NCBI GenBank assembly: GCA_025350905.1
Contig: JANXWY010000022.1
Span: forward strand, 1 to 35,056
DNA: 35,056 bases
Reading direction: 5' to 3'
DNA from: Verrucomicrobiota bacterium
GTDB taxonomy: Bacteria; Verrucomicrobiota; Verrucomicrobiia; Limisphaerales; JADLHS01
Within the stretch, counting starts at the first letter, position 1. Every line of letters starts with the position of its first letter. Positions 14,233-24,597 of the stretch are shown in pieces. The position numbers were made by a program, and so were the translations under genes. Below the pieces are notes generated by a model. That model did not search any database, was not told the origin of the DNA, and saw only the letters and a program-made list of their open reading frames with translations.

Positions 14233-16938
14233 TCAGTTTGGGCCCGTGGCGAGCACCACATCCGTCCGCCGCGAGGCGGGCGTAACTTTCAACGATGCCA
14301 GCTTGCCGTTGCGATAGACGCCTTCGACGGTGGTGTTTTTCGGGGCGTGCAATTTGAATTTCACTTTCCAGTCAGCCGGCCAGGCGGGCAGGAGATAAAT
14401 CTTTTCGCCCGTGCTTGCCAGCGCCATGTGTTGCAACGTGAGCATGATGTTGCTGCCGTGGTCCTGATCGGGCAGCCAGTCGTAGTTGGGCCCCCACATG
14501 GCCGGGAAACGGAAGTTCGGATGGGAGTTGCGAATCTTGCCCAGCAGGATTTGTCTGGCGTCGTCCGTCAGACCGAGGATGCCGGCGCACTGGCCGTCGT
14601 ATTGCCAGCCGATGGAAGCTTTCTCGGTGCGATGCTTGAACGTCGCCCGACCCAGTTCCAAATCGGGGCGGCCCACGCCGTAAAGGCGGAACGGCCAGAT
14701 CGCGAACAGTTCGGGATTCTCGACATTGCTGCGTTCCGGCTGGAACGCTTCCGCCATGGTCACGCGACCATTCCGGAGGGGCAGGGCCGGCGTCGCCGCT
14801 TTCATGCGCTGCCAGAACTCGCGTTCCGCGGGTGGGGCTGCAACCTTCAACCACCGGTCCAGTACGTCCTGCAAACCCGCCACGCTCGGCGTGTCGTTGG
14901 TCACGCCATGCCAGTAAGTTTCCACCGCTTGCGTCGGACTGATGACGAGTTTGCCTTTGGCGTCGCGTTGGAAGCGAGTGTCGTAATAACTCAATACCGC
15001 GTGCGCCATCGGAATCAATTCCTCGTTCAGGAATTTCGTATCGCGAGTGTGTTCGTAGCAATCCAGCATCAAGGCAGTCAACTCCAGGCCCTGCTGCCAG
15101 GCGTATTGCCACCACGGACTGAGCACTTCCCTGGGCTGATGGCCCTGGCGGTTCCAGCCATAATCATTGTTCGCGTAGGTGCCGAAGATGGTCATCGTCT
15201 CCGGAAAGTAGGCGCCGGTGGCGTCGTGGTAGAGCTTGGCGCGCGCTTCGCACAACGGCAGGACCTCGCGGTAAAGGCGGAACAGAACGGACAGCTCGTC
15301 AAAGTCGCCCCGCGCGATCATCGGAAAATAGGGCAGCCGCGTGTTCTGCCACCAAAAGCAATCGCCCCACCGCCGCCAGTCGGCGTTATAGTCCGGGCCG
15401 CCGGCGAATTTCGGGTCCACGGTGAAGATCGAGCCGTTGAACTTGATCGGATAATGGCCGCGTCCGCCGCAGGCCGTCATCCAACGCTGCAACACTTAGG
15501 CCTGGGTGACCCGGGAAGGCGTCGGGCTGCTGCCACCGCCTTCCGCTTGGAGTAACCGGCCGTTCAGGAAAAGCTGCCGGACCCCGGTCGTAGCATTGAC
15601 CGTGGCGGCGACATGCTGCCACACGCCGGGCTGCAAGCAGTTTGGCACCGCCATCTCGTCCGCACCCACAATCAATCGCAGCGCGAGACCGGGATGCGTG
15701 TCGAAGAGAAATCCGTCCCTACCGCCCGCCGTAATTTTGTCGAAGATGCGCCCCTGTTCGCCGGGTGCGGGCTTGATCCACGCGGCGACCGTGAAGCCAT
15801 TCGTCAGGGCGATGTCGGCCCACGGTGCGGCGGTTTCCGGTCGGACGGCCGCCAGCTTCGCAATCTCCGCTGCGCTCAGCACCTCGGCTTTGGCCACCGC
15901 CCCGGTGAGGATTCCCGAAAACCGACTCGCGCCGGTCGAGTCCACGCCGAGCCGCAGCGGGTGTTTACTGTTGGGCATCCCCGACTCGGCCTGGTCGCCT
16001 TCGACCAAAATCCAGCTCCGATGCCAAAAGGCGTTCCACCAAGTCGCCGTTCGCCGGGCGGCGATCGTGGCATCCACCGGTGGCACGATCTCTTGTTGCC
16101 AAATATTCGCATTCGGCGTTTGCGCGGTGTGAGTGGCGATGCTCAAGGAGAAATCTTTCGCCGGCTTGGCCGATTTCAGCGTGTGGTTGCCTTCACTGAC
16201 GAAGCCCGAACCGGTCATGCGTCCGCCGAAGGTGCGATTCAACAACGGATCGCGCACGAGATGGGCCAACGATTCCAGACCCTGATGTTTGAGGGTGAGC
16301 GGGACGACGGAATATTCGTTCCGATGATACCAGGTCACGGCGGCCGGCGTGGAGGTAACGACATCCGGACTCTCCCAGACTTCAATCCCGGCGGGGGCCG
16401 CCTGCATCGTCCAGCTCGAGGCCAGTTCCTCCCCGATCAGCCGGCGTTTTTCGGTCCGCCAGTTTTCGAGCGTGGCTGTCACCGTGCGCGGCGTCTGGCC
16501 GTGGCCGACGACATGAATCACCGGCGCGTCGGCGTCCACGAAGACGCGCAGCGTCGCATCGCCGGCGGTAATTTCGATCTGGCCGTCGCGCAGTTTCAAC
16601 GCCTGACGGAACGGCGTTCCGCTGACGAATGGATTCGGTGAAAGGTTGACGCGCACGCGGCCCAGTTTCAGCAAACGATTGCACTCGCTCCACGCATCGG
16701 TGCGGGCGAGGTAAAAAAGCAAGTCACCGCCGGCTTCGACCCAGACGTTCAAGCCGACCTCCCCGTTGCCAATCGGCATCGAGCCGGCGGGATTCTGACT
16801 GGGCGAGTCCCACACGACATTGTAGCGGTCGAGCTCCGCCAGCGGGTCCGCCGCGGCCGGCGCCGAGCCAAGCAACGATGGGCAACCGGCGAGCGCCAGG
16901 AGGCCGAGGATTGGAAATGGAGCAAGGCCTTTTTTCAT
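14233..16938 (-). pseudogene. DUF5703-type glycosidase with inserted LamG domain, interrupted by in-frame TAA
   Basis: Read through, this is a 900-residue secreted protein. The N-terminus is a lipoprotein-like signal (LLALAGC). A DUF5703 beta-sandwich follows (about 33-330; NPAGSMPIGNGEVGLNVWVE, LFYLARTDAWSECNRLLKLG). A LamG/concanavalin-like domain occupies about 325-475 (FTVAAWIKPAPGEQGRIFDK, WQHVAATVNATTGVRQLFLN). An alpha/alpha-toroid region runs from about 482 (LQRWMTACGGRGHYPIKFN) to the end. At codon 481 (15498-15496) TAA stands where related proteins usually have Tyr in a QAYVLQRW-like motif. The frame is unchanged after it. Substrate is not known; the fold resembles GH95/GH65-type glycosidases. 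Its start overlaps the upstream stop by four bases (ATGA). Confidence 0.8.
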
Positions 16939-19151
16939 TTTTTGTCCGTGCTGGAACTTTTGAAGGAGTCTGGTTTGGCGGCCTGGACGCGAAGGGGAGC
17001 GGCGCGCCGGCCATTCTTCATTTCATAAAGGATCCACTGGTTGTTCCCGGCCGGGGCCAATTGAAATTCGCGCTGATTGTCGCGTAACGCGGTCTTGATT
17101 TCCGGCGGGAACGCGCCGGCCATCCGCGCCGTTTCCCATTGCCGGACGGCTTCCAGAATGGCCGGGGTCGAGCCGAACTGCTGGAGGGTTTCAGCGGAAG
17201 CCGGGTCGGCGGACAGCTGGGCCGTACTGGCCAGACTGGTCGCCAGGGCAAAGCCCGCGTCATAACCGGCCGCCCGGGCCAGCAGCCATTCCGCGTCCGC
17301 CAGCGTGGTTTTGGCGCTCAGGGAAAACCAGCCGAGCATGTGCGGCATCAGGTTGCGCTCGAAAAAGAGCTGGTTTTTGAAGCGGTAGAGCGTCTGGCTT
17401 TCGCGGAAGCCGGCATACCAGGGTTCGCCCCAGTTCATGCGCGTGAAGATGTGCCACGTGAAGTGCCCCGGGTTGCTCGCGTCGTTGATGGTTTCGCGCA
17501 GCGCGGGCTGGAGGGCGTCATACCACGCCTCCGTGAACAGCGCGCGGCCGTATTGCCCGAGCCCGGTGGCAAAAGTGCCTTCCACCCCATCCAGGGAAAT
17601 TTGCCGGGTGCCCGCCGCGTTGCAAAGGCCGGCCAGATTTTCCGCCACCTCCCGCGTCAGGTCCGGGTTGGTGAGAAATACCTTGTAGTCGTGGTCCGCC
17701 AATTTGGCCACGGCGACGTCTTTCGCGTGCGGGGTCGGGCGGGTATTCCACGCGCCGCGCCGGCACTTGAGCAGGCGCCACGGCGATTCGGCCGAGACGG
17801 ACTCATAACGCACCAGTTCATGGTCCAACAGCACCGTGTTCATGGCGGTTGGTTTGCGGAAAAAATCGGGCGCGGCCACGGGAATCTCCGTCTGCTCCGC
17901 GTCCAGGTCCGCGGTCAGCCGGCTGAAGCCAACTTGCGCCAAACGCGGATCGGGCGTCGGCGTCACATACGCGTCATTGGGAGTGATGAAATTGGACAGC
18001 GTATGAATGCCGACCCGAATTCCGGCGCGGTTCGCTTTTGCCACGCAGCTTTGCAGTCCCGCGACGCCGTGGGGAAACAAGCCGGGCTTGAGCTGGAAAT
18101 GGCCCCAGGTTTCGAACGGCGAACTGTGGTAAAGATAGTGAAGGCCGGCGCGCCGGGTCATTTCGACGGCGCGGTCAATCGTGCTTTCGCTGAAGTCCAC
18201 GATCAGGTAGGACGCCGTGGCGCCGGGCGACTGTTTGGCCCAGACGCCATGGAGCATGGGGTGCGGCAGCCCTTCGGCGACCTCGATGGCGGCGATGCGG
18301 TTCAGGGTTTGGGAGGTGGGACCGGCAAAGAGCGCGATCTTGCTGCCGGTCACGCCGCCGTCGGGCCAGGCCGGCGCGAGATACTTTTCGTGGCCCCAGT
18401 TGGCAATGAGGCGGTCCTGGTCCCGGTTGCGGCAATAACACTGCAGGGTGCTGCCAAAGGCCGTGCGCCGCGCGGTGTCGCCGCGAAAGGATTGTTCCCG
18501 GTTTAACTCCGCCGGGAGATTCGGATAATGGCCCGCATCCTCCGCCGCGGATCCGTTCTCGGTGTCATCCGCATGCGCGGGCGAGCCACCCAGCGTCTTG
18601 GCGTTGAGCGACTGGATGCCGACGGCGAACTTGGGATCGCGCACCACGCCGACCACCTCGCCGATGATGTCGCCAATGGTGGTGGGATACGGTCCCCAGA
18701 GAACCAATTCCACGGGCTTGGACGACTCGAGGGCCAACAGCTCAAACACCAGATGCGTCGACTTGGCCTCCACTTGAACCACGGCCGTGGCGGCGACACC
18801 CTTGTAATGCAGCGTCAAGCGTCCGGCTTTGGCGTCCCAGGCAGCGTGGTCCGGAACCTGCCAGGTGTCCGCGATTTTCAACTGCAGCAACGGGGCGGGC
18901 TCGGCGGCGGGCACATAGTTCTTCCCGGTACCAGCCGCGATAATTTTGCCGACGGATCCGTTGGCATTGATGGCGAAGGTCGCGGTGTCGGTGCTCAACA
19001 CGAGTGCTTGCGTCCCAGCGTCCCATTGGCGCCGCGGGACTTGAGTCAGGCAGCCGGAACCGGCGGCGAACAGGATCGCGATGGGAAAGAAACTTTTCGC
19101 CCGGCGGCAGAAACCGCCAGCCAAGGCGGCGGCGCGAATAATGGTTTTCAT
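16935..19151 (-). CDS. Secreted glycosidase-like protein of unassigned family
   Basis: This 738-aa protein begins with a signal region that ends in a possible lipobox (AAGSGC). An N-terminal beta-sandwich (about 45-300) is followed by a TIM-barrel-like region. That region has YLYHSSPFETWGHFQL, GIRVGIHTLSNFITPND, VFLTNPDLTREVAENLAGL and ISLDGVEGTF, where the Asp after ISL is a plausible catalytic or substrate-binding residue. The layout recalls clan GH-D or GH31-like enzymes, but I cannot match the motifs to a numbered GH family. ATG 19151 is chosen because it starts the signal sequence; the frame is open to 19181. It follows the GH36 gene by 36 nt and overlaps the next start by 4 nt, so it is translationally coupled in the locus. 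Confidence 0.6.
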   Translation of the reverse strand: MKTIIRAAALAGGFCRRAKSFFPIAILFAAGSGCLTQVPRRQWDAGTQALVLSTDTATFAINANGSVGKIIAAGTGKNYVPAAEPAPLLQLKIADTWQVPDHAAWDAKAGRLTLHYKGVAATAVVQVEAKSTHLVFELLALESSKPVELVLWGPYPTTIGDIIGEVVGVVRDPKFAVGIQSLNAKTLGGSPAHADDTENGSAAEDAGHYPNLPAELNREQSFRGDTARRTAFGSTLQCYCRNRDQDRLIANWGHEKYLAPAWPDGGVTGSKIALFAGPTSQTLNRIAAIEVAEGLPHPMLHGVWAKQSPGATASYLIVDFSESTIDRAVEMTRRAGLHYLYHSSPFETWGHFQLKPGLFPHGVAGLQSCVAKANRAGIRVGIHTLSNFITPNDAYVTPTPDPRLAQVGFSRLTADLDAEQTEIPVAAPDFFRKPTAMNTVLLDHELVRYESVSAESPWRLLKCRRGAWNTRPTPHAKDVAVAKLADHDYKVFLTNPDLTREVAENLAGLCNAAGTRQISLDGVEGTFATGLGQYGRALFTEAWYDALQPALRETINDASNPGHFTWHIFTRMNWGEPWYAGFRESQTLYRFKNQLFFERNLMPHMLGWFSLSAKTTLADAEWLLARAAGYDAGFALATSLASTAQLSADPASAETLQQFGSTPAILEAVRQWETARMAGAFPPEIKTALRDNQREFQLAPAGNNQWILYEMKNGRRAAPLRVQAAKPDSFKSSSTDKK

Positions 19152-19187
19152 GGTTTCGTCTTCATCGCAACCGTTGTTCACCCAGGA

Positions 19188-21527
19188 CTATCGGTCGGCC
19201 GTGAATCGCAGCGTCCAGTGGACGGCGCGGCTTTTTTTTGCACCGATGCCGACGCGACCCCAACCCGTCTCGGCGGCGACCGCGGGCTTCACCGTGATCA
19301 CGACGCCCGCGGCTTGATCGTCGGCGGACACGGTGGCGGAGGCGAGCTTCCATTTCCGGGGGCCCGGGTTCAGGCCGGCGATGCGCAGTTCATAGGCGTC
19401 CTGACCGACAATCTGGCTGACGCCGGAAAGCGTCTGGCGGGCGGCCTGCCACTTTTCGCCGGTGACGTCCACCATGCCCTGCGTGACATGGCGTGAGGTG
19501 CTGACGAGCACCGGATATCCCTCGTCGGCGCGCACCGCGAGGATCCGGCAGGAAGTCGGCGGGACTTCACAATTAAACTGGCCTTGAAACGACGGCACGG
19601 GCGCGTCGGCCCAAAAGTCGAAGGCGTAATAATTCTTCGTCGGGTCCAGCCCGAGTTTCGCGCAGGGATAATCCACCTTCAGCCCGGCGTCGTCCTGGTT
19701 GAACACGCCGATGACGTCGCGGCGGACGGATTGACTGGTATCAGTGACGAGCCACGTGGTCGGCAGGAAGTTGTCGAAATAATCCACCGGCCGCGCGGTG
19801 GCATCGTGATGCGGCATCGTGCGCTTCATGACTTCCAGCCGGTCCGGAGGCAAGTCGGGAAGCCAATCGCTGTTCAGATAGAACTGGCCAGCGATGGAAA
19901 CCCAGGAAGCGCCGAGCCGGGCCTGGGCTAGCGAAACCGGATGGACGCCCATGGCCGTTCCCGACGCGCGGACGATGGACGGATCGGGATCGTTCCACCA
20001 AACCCGGCCGTTCAGAAAATACAACCGCGATCCGCGGATCGGCCCGGTCTTCACGCCGTGCCCGTCGGCGTTGTAATCCGGTCCGACGCGCATGGAATCC
20101 ACCAGGCCGAGGGCGCACAGCTCGCGCATGTTCTGGCTGAGGCAGCAGCCGGAAAAAAAGACCCCCGCGCCCGCACTCTGGCGAATCAGCTTCAAGCCGT
20201 CGCGATACGTCTCGATGTTGCTCTTGAGCGGATCATGGAACGGCCGGTGGTTGCCGAAATGATCGTCCTGGTAACCGTCGTTGATATAGATCTGTTCGCA
20301 CGCCGCGCCGGTCCACAGACCGTCCATCTTGTAATAGGTCACGCCCCACGAGCGGATGGTTTTCGCGAGTCTCGCCAGATGCGCCTGCACCTCGGGATGC
20401 GTCAGGTCGAGGCAAGTGCCGCCCCAGGGCGTGTCGTATGGCTGGCCATCCAGCCGCTTCACGAACCAGTCCTGACGGTCCTTGTATTCGGGGTCCTGAA
20501 AATTGCGCGCGAACGGCAGCCACCACAGACCAAACGTCAAACCGACCTGCTCAACCGCTGCCGCCACCGGCGCGATGCCGTGCGGGTACGGGCCGTCCGG
20601 GCGCACCCGGCCGAAGCCGCGGCGCGGGCCGTTGAGCTTCGGACCGTCCTGCCACTCATCATCAATCTGCACCGCACCAAATCCGAACGGCTTCAGTTCC
20701 GTGGCCGCAAACTTCGCCAGTTCCACCGTGGATTTTTCGTCCCCGGCCTCGCCGTGCTTTTCCGCATACCATGAGCAATACACGGCCGGTGGCGGCGGCA
20801 GCTTGATGGCGTATTGCCGCTGGATCGCATCGGCGTATAACTCCGAGCCGATCCGCGCGTCCTAGAAGATGCCGGCCGCCATCGTCTCGAGGGTCGCCGA
20901 CCCTCCGGCGGGAATCCGCAGATGACCATAATCAATCTGCGCCTTGAACCCGACCTGGCCATCCTTCACATCGGAGAAAACTGCGCCACTGCCGCGATCC
21001 TCCGTGACCCAGCCGGCCACCACGCCGCGCCGCGTCGCCGGGTCGGCGCAGGTGAGAAAGAGATAGCTGCCGGGATTTTTGTCCGGCGCCAATAATCCGC
21101 CCGTGCCCACCGTGCGGAGTCCGGCGGCTGGCTTCCCGAGATCAAGCGTAAAGGTGGCCGGCACCGCGTTGGTCAGGTCGAGCAACCCCTTCCCGCCGTT
21201 GTGGCGGGTGCCCCGCACGAGGAGGAAGGGGAGGCGGCGATAGAGCTCGAGCGAATTTGCACCGCCGTCGTTACGCGTGACGACGATGCGCCGGCCCTTC
21301 CCGAAAACGCGATCCCGCGCGGCTTCGACGCGGACTTTGACCGGTGTGCCTTCCAGCTGGCCCGCCGTCAGAAAGCATTTCCCGCTAGCTGACTCGGCGG
21401 CCGTGAAGGTTTGCCCCACTTCGTCGTACGTCACCCGGAGCGATTCATTCGCGATGGTTTCCGCGGCGGGGCCGGGGAGCGCGACCCAGCAGAGCGGGAG
21501 GATCATCAGGGCGGCGATTCGATTCAT
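19188..21527 (-). pseudogene. GH36/GH27-clan alpha-galactosidase-like enzyme, interrupted by in-frame TAG
   Basis: Read through, this is a 778-residue secreted enzyme of clan GH-D, expected to remove alpha-galactosyl residues, for example from raffinose-type sugars. The signal peptide starts at MNRIAALMILPLCW. A beta-sandwich (about 25-220) precedes a TIM barrel with YCSWYAEKHG, QIDDEWQDG, FGLWWLPFA, TYYKMDGLW (D402 is the likely nucleophile) and DSMRVGPDY (likely acid/base Asp). A C-terminal beta domain follows. At codon 222 (20864-20862) a TAG lies at the junction of the two domains, between GIF and DARIGSELYADA, with the frame preserved. A start at 20783 could make the catalytic part alone, without signal peptide. 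Start 21527 lies 13 nt after the GH32-like gene. Confidence 0.8.
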
Positions 21528-21540
21528 GGGGTGGCGGCGT

Positions 21541-24500
21541 TCAATATGGATTTGCGGGCTGCATCTCCCAGGCCTTGATGTGCTTGAACCGCGCGTTCCC
21601 TTCCTGGGCGAAGGCGACCACGCCAAGGCTGTCGAGACGCGTGGGGTAAACCCGGCGGCTGATGGCCTGGCGGTCGTTGGCGAAAATTTCCACCACGGAT
21701 TTGTCTACGAAGACGCGCAGCTTGAGCGGCTCGCCCGAATTCAAGGTTAACGGAGCGCGTTCAACTACCTTGCGGCCGTCCTGACCGCTGCGGGTGGAAT
21801 CGAACACCAGTTCCCGTTGGTCCGCGTCATAATACAGGAGTGTTTCCTCCTCGCCGTTGGCGGCGGCCCGGACCTTTACCCCGCAACGGCGAGCGCTGCC
21901 GACTTCGATCTCCAGCTCCAGTTCGCAACTCTGCCCGGTGACTCCGGCCAAGGTCTTCGTAGCGCCGGCGGCAAGGGTTAGGTCGTTCCAGGATTTCATG
22001 GCCCCGCGCAGGGTCTCGAGTTCCTTCACCGGTTGAAAGCGCAACGCCCCATCGTCCCCCAACCAAAGGGAACGCGGCAGACCATAAACACCCGACCAAC
22101 CTTTTTCCTTTTCGCCCGCCGGATTGTCGAGCAACCACGCCCACATGATCTGCCGGCCCTGGCCATCAATGAGCGCCTCGGGCGCGAAATACGTGTTGTC
22201 TACCCAGGTCATGCGTCCGTGATGGTCGGGGGCAAACCGGTCGTCACGATAGTCGCCGATGTAGTACTGGCAGCCTTTATTGTGACTGATGAAGAGCAGG
22301 AGATGTTTGCCGCTGGGTGGCCCCCCGGCCGGACTCGCCGGGAGTGGCAGAAAGCTGGGACACATGTTGTCCTCGCTGCGGTCCGTCCATTCCGGCTTCC
22401 GTTCATAAAAGACGTGCCGATATTTCCAGTGGTTCAAATCTTCCGAACTGAAGAGGTAGAGTCGGTCCCCCTGATCCGCCGCCGCGGCTTCGGGGGCGCG
22501 GCCAATTTTGTTCAGCACCAGCAAATTGCCGGTCAACATGTAGTAGCGGCCATCTTGCTTCCAGATGTTGGACGGGTCGGCGGAACCGTAGCAGGAAGAT
22601 TTCCCGCTCGAATCCTTGAGCTCGGTGACGCCCCACTCGGTGGATTGGATGACGGGATTCGCCGCCAGTTTGGTCCAGTCGTCGAACTCGGGGCCACGGC
22701 TTTTGGCCAGCCCGATGCCGCGCGCGCCCCAGAGCATCCAGTAGGACAGGTAGGCGCTGCCGTCCTCGTCCACGAAGGCGCCCCCGCTGAAACAGCCTTC
22801 ATCGCCATGCCCGGGACCGATCGCGTCGGGATGATGTCGCCAATGAACCAGGTCGCCGCTCGAAACGTGGCCCCAGCAAAAACCCGAGCCGCTGCGGTTG
22901 TAGAGATACATCAAATGATACCGGCCGTTGTGAAAAAACGCCCCATTGGGATCGCCGGGCATGCCCATATCCTCCGGCACGCAGAAGTGGTAGGTCGGGC
23001 GATAAGGGTCCGCGAGCAACCGCTCCCGCAGCAGCCGCGCGGAACGGACCGCGGCCTCCGGCACCGCACTGCTCAGCGACCACGTGCGCGGCACAGGTGT
23101 CTGGTCCGCGTCCCCGCCACTCGCGCCGGAGGTGATGACGGTGGCGCCTTTGCCCGGCAGGACCAGGCAACCGTCCTGGATGTGAATGTCGCCTAAAAGG
23201 CTGATCTGATTGAAGCGCCCCGTTTTTTCCCGCAAGCCTTCATCGGCGAACGACCACCACGCCCAGGGCTTGAGTTCTCCGGTGACCACGCCGGGCGCCA
23301 AGGCGGCGATGGTTTCCCGATCCAGCGGTTGATCGTAAATGCGCGCGTCGCGGATCCGTCCGGCAAAGGAATGTTCCGGATCACCGGCGTCGAGGTGACG
23401 CCGACCAAACAACACGACCGACGACGGACCAAATGTTTGCGGCGGATTCGGCAGGGTGTAGTGCGCGTAATCGTGGCCGTTGCGGAAAACGGAGACCGCT
23501 CGACCCCGGTAAACCATCGCCAGCTGGACGAACGTCCCGGGCGCCGCGGTTTCGTCCGGCCAATCCCCCTGCTCCCGCGCGGTGCGCCGGAATCCGTCGC
23601 TGCCGGGCATCCACTTCCGGGGCGTGATTTCGCCGAAGACAATTCCATCAAAATGCGCTTCGCCGTCATCCAGCGTCAGCGCGCTGCCGGCCTGTTGCGT
23701 CAGGTTGGCGGGCGCCGCCCAGACGACCAGGGTTTTGTCGCCCAGCAACGGGGCGGCGGGCGCTGGCGCGACGACGGTTTGCGCCCCGGCTCTCGGCTTC
23801 AGGACCTTGATCTGAATGTCCTTGAACTGCGCCGTGGTGGTTGGACCCGTGTGCAGCTGCAGTCCGAGGAGGCCGGACAAATCGCGTTGCGCAGGATCAT
23901 TGTCCGTGACCTCCGCCGCCAGCCGACCATCGACGTTGAGGATCAGATGCGGCCCCTGGCAGATCAGGTGATACTCATGCCACGCCTCGAGCTTGAACCA
24001 CGCGGCGCCCTGGGCCTCCGGGATCTCGGTGTGCGTGGCTTTGCCGCGCTCATCGAACACCGTGCGTTGACCGCGCCAGGCCAGCGTCTCCCGGCCGTGC
24101 TCATCATACAGGCGCACCAGCCAGTCCGTGTCGAGATTGTTGTCCACCTGATAGCCGGCCAGGTCGTGATTGGGCCATTCCCGGCTGCGGAATTGGAAAC
24201 CGTTGTTAATGCCTTTGGAACCGAAGACCCGGGATTTCAATTTCAGTTCAAAGTCCGCGAGGTCACCGCCTTGCCAGATCAAATACAGGTTTTCCTTGAG
24301 GGGATGTTCCGGGGTGATCCGGCCGGTAATTGCGCCGTCCGCAACGGACCAATAAGTCATGTCGGCGGCGTGCCAGCCCGAAAGGGTCTGGCCATCGAAC
24401 AGATTTGTGAATCCTTCATCGGCGGCAACCGGCAGAGCCGGTGCGGCCCCCAGGCCACCGACCAGGCAAGCCGCGACGAGCAACCTTTCGCAGCCTTGCT

Positions 24501-24591
24501 TCCGGCGCGAGGTGAGCGCGGAGGATTGAGCGGTTGCCATGGGCCGGGCAGGTCGCGGCGGGAGGCAGGTTGTTCCGGATCGCATTTTCAT
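21541..24591 (-). CDS. DUF1080 - LamG - divergent GH32-like multidomain protein
   Basis: This 1016-aa exported protein joins three modules. The first (about 60-265; FTNLFDGQTLSGWHAAD, NGFQFRSREWPNHDLAGYQV) is a DUF1080 domain, known as a 3-keto-disaccharide hydrolase or sugar-binding fold. The second (about 285-440) is a LamG/concanavalin-like domain. The third (about 525-1005) is a five-bladed GH32-like domain with a C-terminal beta-sandwich. Its key positions differ from normal GH32: GDPNG (D547) replaces WMNDPNG, ADPSNIW (D672) replaces RDP, and EDNMCPS (E740) stands near the usual EC site. The fructosidase role is therefore inferred. The N-terminus has a long basic stretch before the hydrophobic signal, so ATG at residue 18 (24540) is an alternative start. 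It begins 6 nt after the permease stop. Confidence 0.82.
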   Translation of the reverse strand: MKMRSGTTCLPPRPARPMATAQSSALTSRRKQGCERLLVAACLVGGLGAAPALPVAADEGFTNLFDGQTLSGWHAADMTYWSVADGAITGRITPEHPLKENLYLIWQGGDLADFELKLKSRVFGSKGINNGFQFRSREWPNHDLAGYQVDNNLDTDWLVRLYDEHGRETLAWRGQRTVFDERGKATHTEIPEAQGAAWFKLEAWHEYHLICQGPHLILNVDGRLAAEVTDNDPAQRDLSGLLGLQLHTGPTTTAQFKDIQIKVLKPRAGAQTVVAPAPAAPLLGDKTLVVWAAPANLTQQAGSALTLDDGEAHFDGIVFGEITPRKWMPGSDGFRRTAREQGDWPDETAAPGTFVQLAMVYRGRAVSVFRNGHDYAHYTLPNPPQTFGPSSVVLFGRRHLDAGDPEHSFAGRIRDARIYDQPLDRETIAALAPGVVTGELKPWAWWSFADEGLREKTGRFNQISLLGDIHIQDGCLVLPGKGATVITSGASGGDADQTPVPRTWSLSSAVPEAAVRSARLLRERLLADPYRPTYHFCVPEDMGMPGDPNGAFFHNGRYHLMYLYNRSGSGFCWGHVSSGDLVHWRHHPDAIGPGHGDEGCFSGGAFVDEDGSAYLSYWMLWGARGIGLAKSRGPEFDDWTKLAANPVIQSTEWGVTELKDSSGKSSCYGSADPSNIWKQDGRYYMLTGNLLVLNKIGRAPEAAAADQGDRLYLFSSEDLNHWKYRHVFYERKPEWTDRSEDNMCPSFLPLPASPAGGPPSGKHLLLFISHNKGCQYYIGDYRDDRFAPDHHGRMTWVDNTYFAPEALIDGQGRQIMWAWLLDNPAGEKEKGWSGVYGLPRSLWLGDDGALRFQPVKELETLRGAMKSWNDLTLAAGATKTLAGVTGQSCELELEIEVGSARRCGVKVRAAANGEEETLLYYDADQRELVFDSTRSGQDGRKVVERAPLTLNSGEPLKLRVFVDKSVVEIFANDRQAISRRVYPTRLDSLGVVAFAQEGNARFKHIKAWEMQPANPY

Positions 24592-24597
24592 GGTTGG

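Noticed and set aside
11567-21527. Reassigned stop codons or pyrrolysine/selenocysteine recoding
   Set aside because: Both TAG and TAA are involved, no TGA site is seen, and TAG and TAA also end intact genes in the window.
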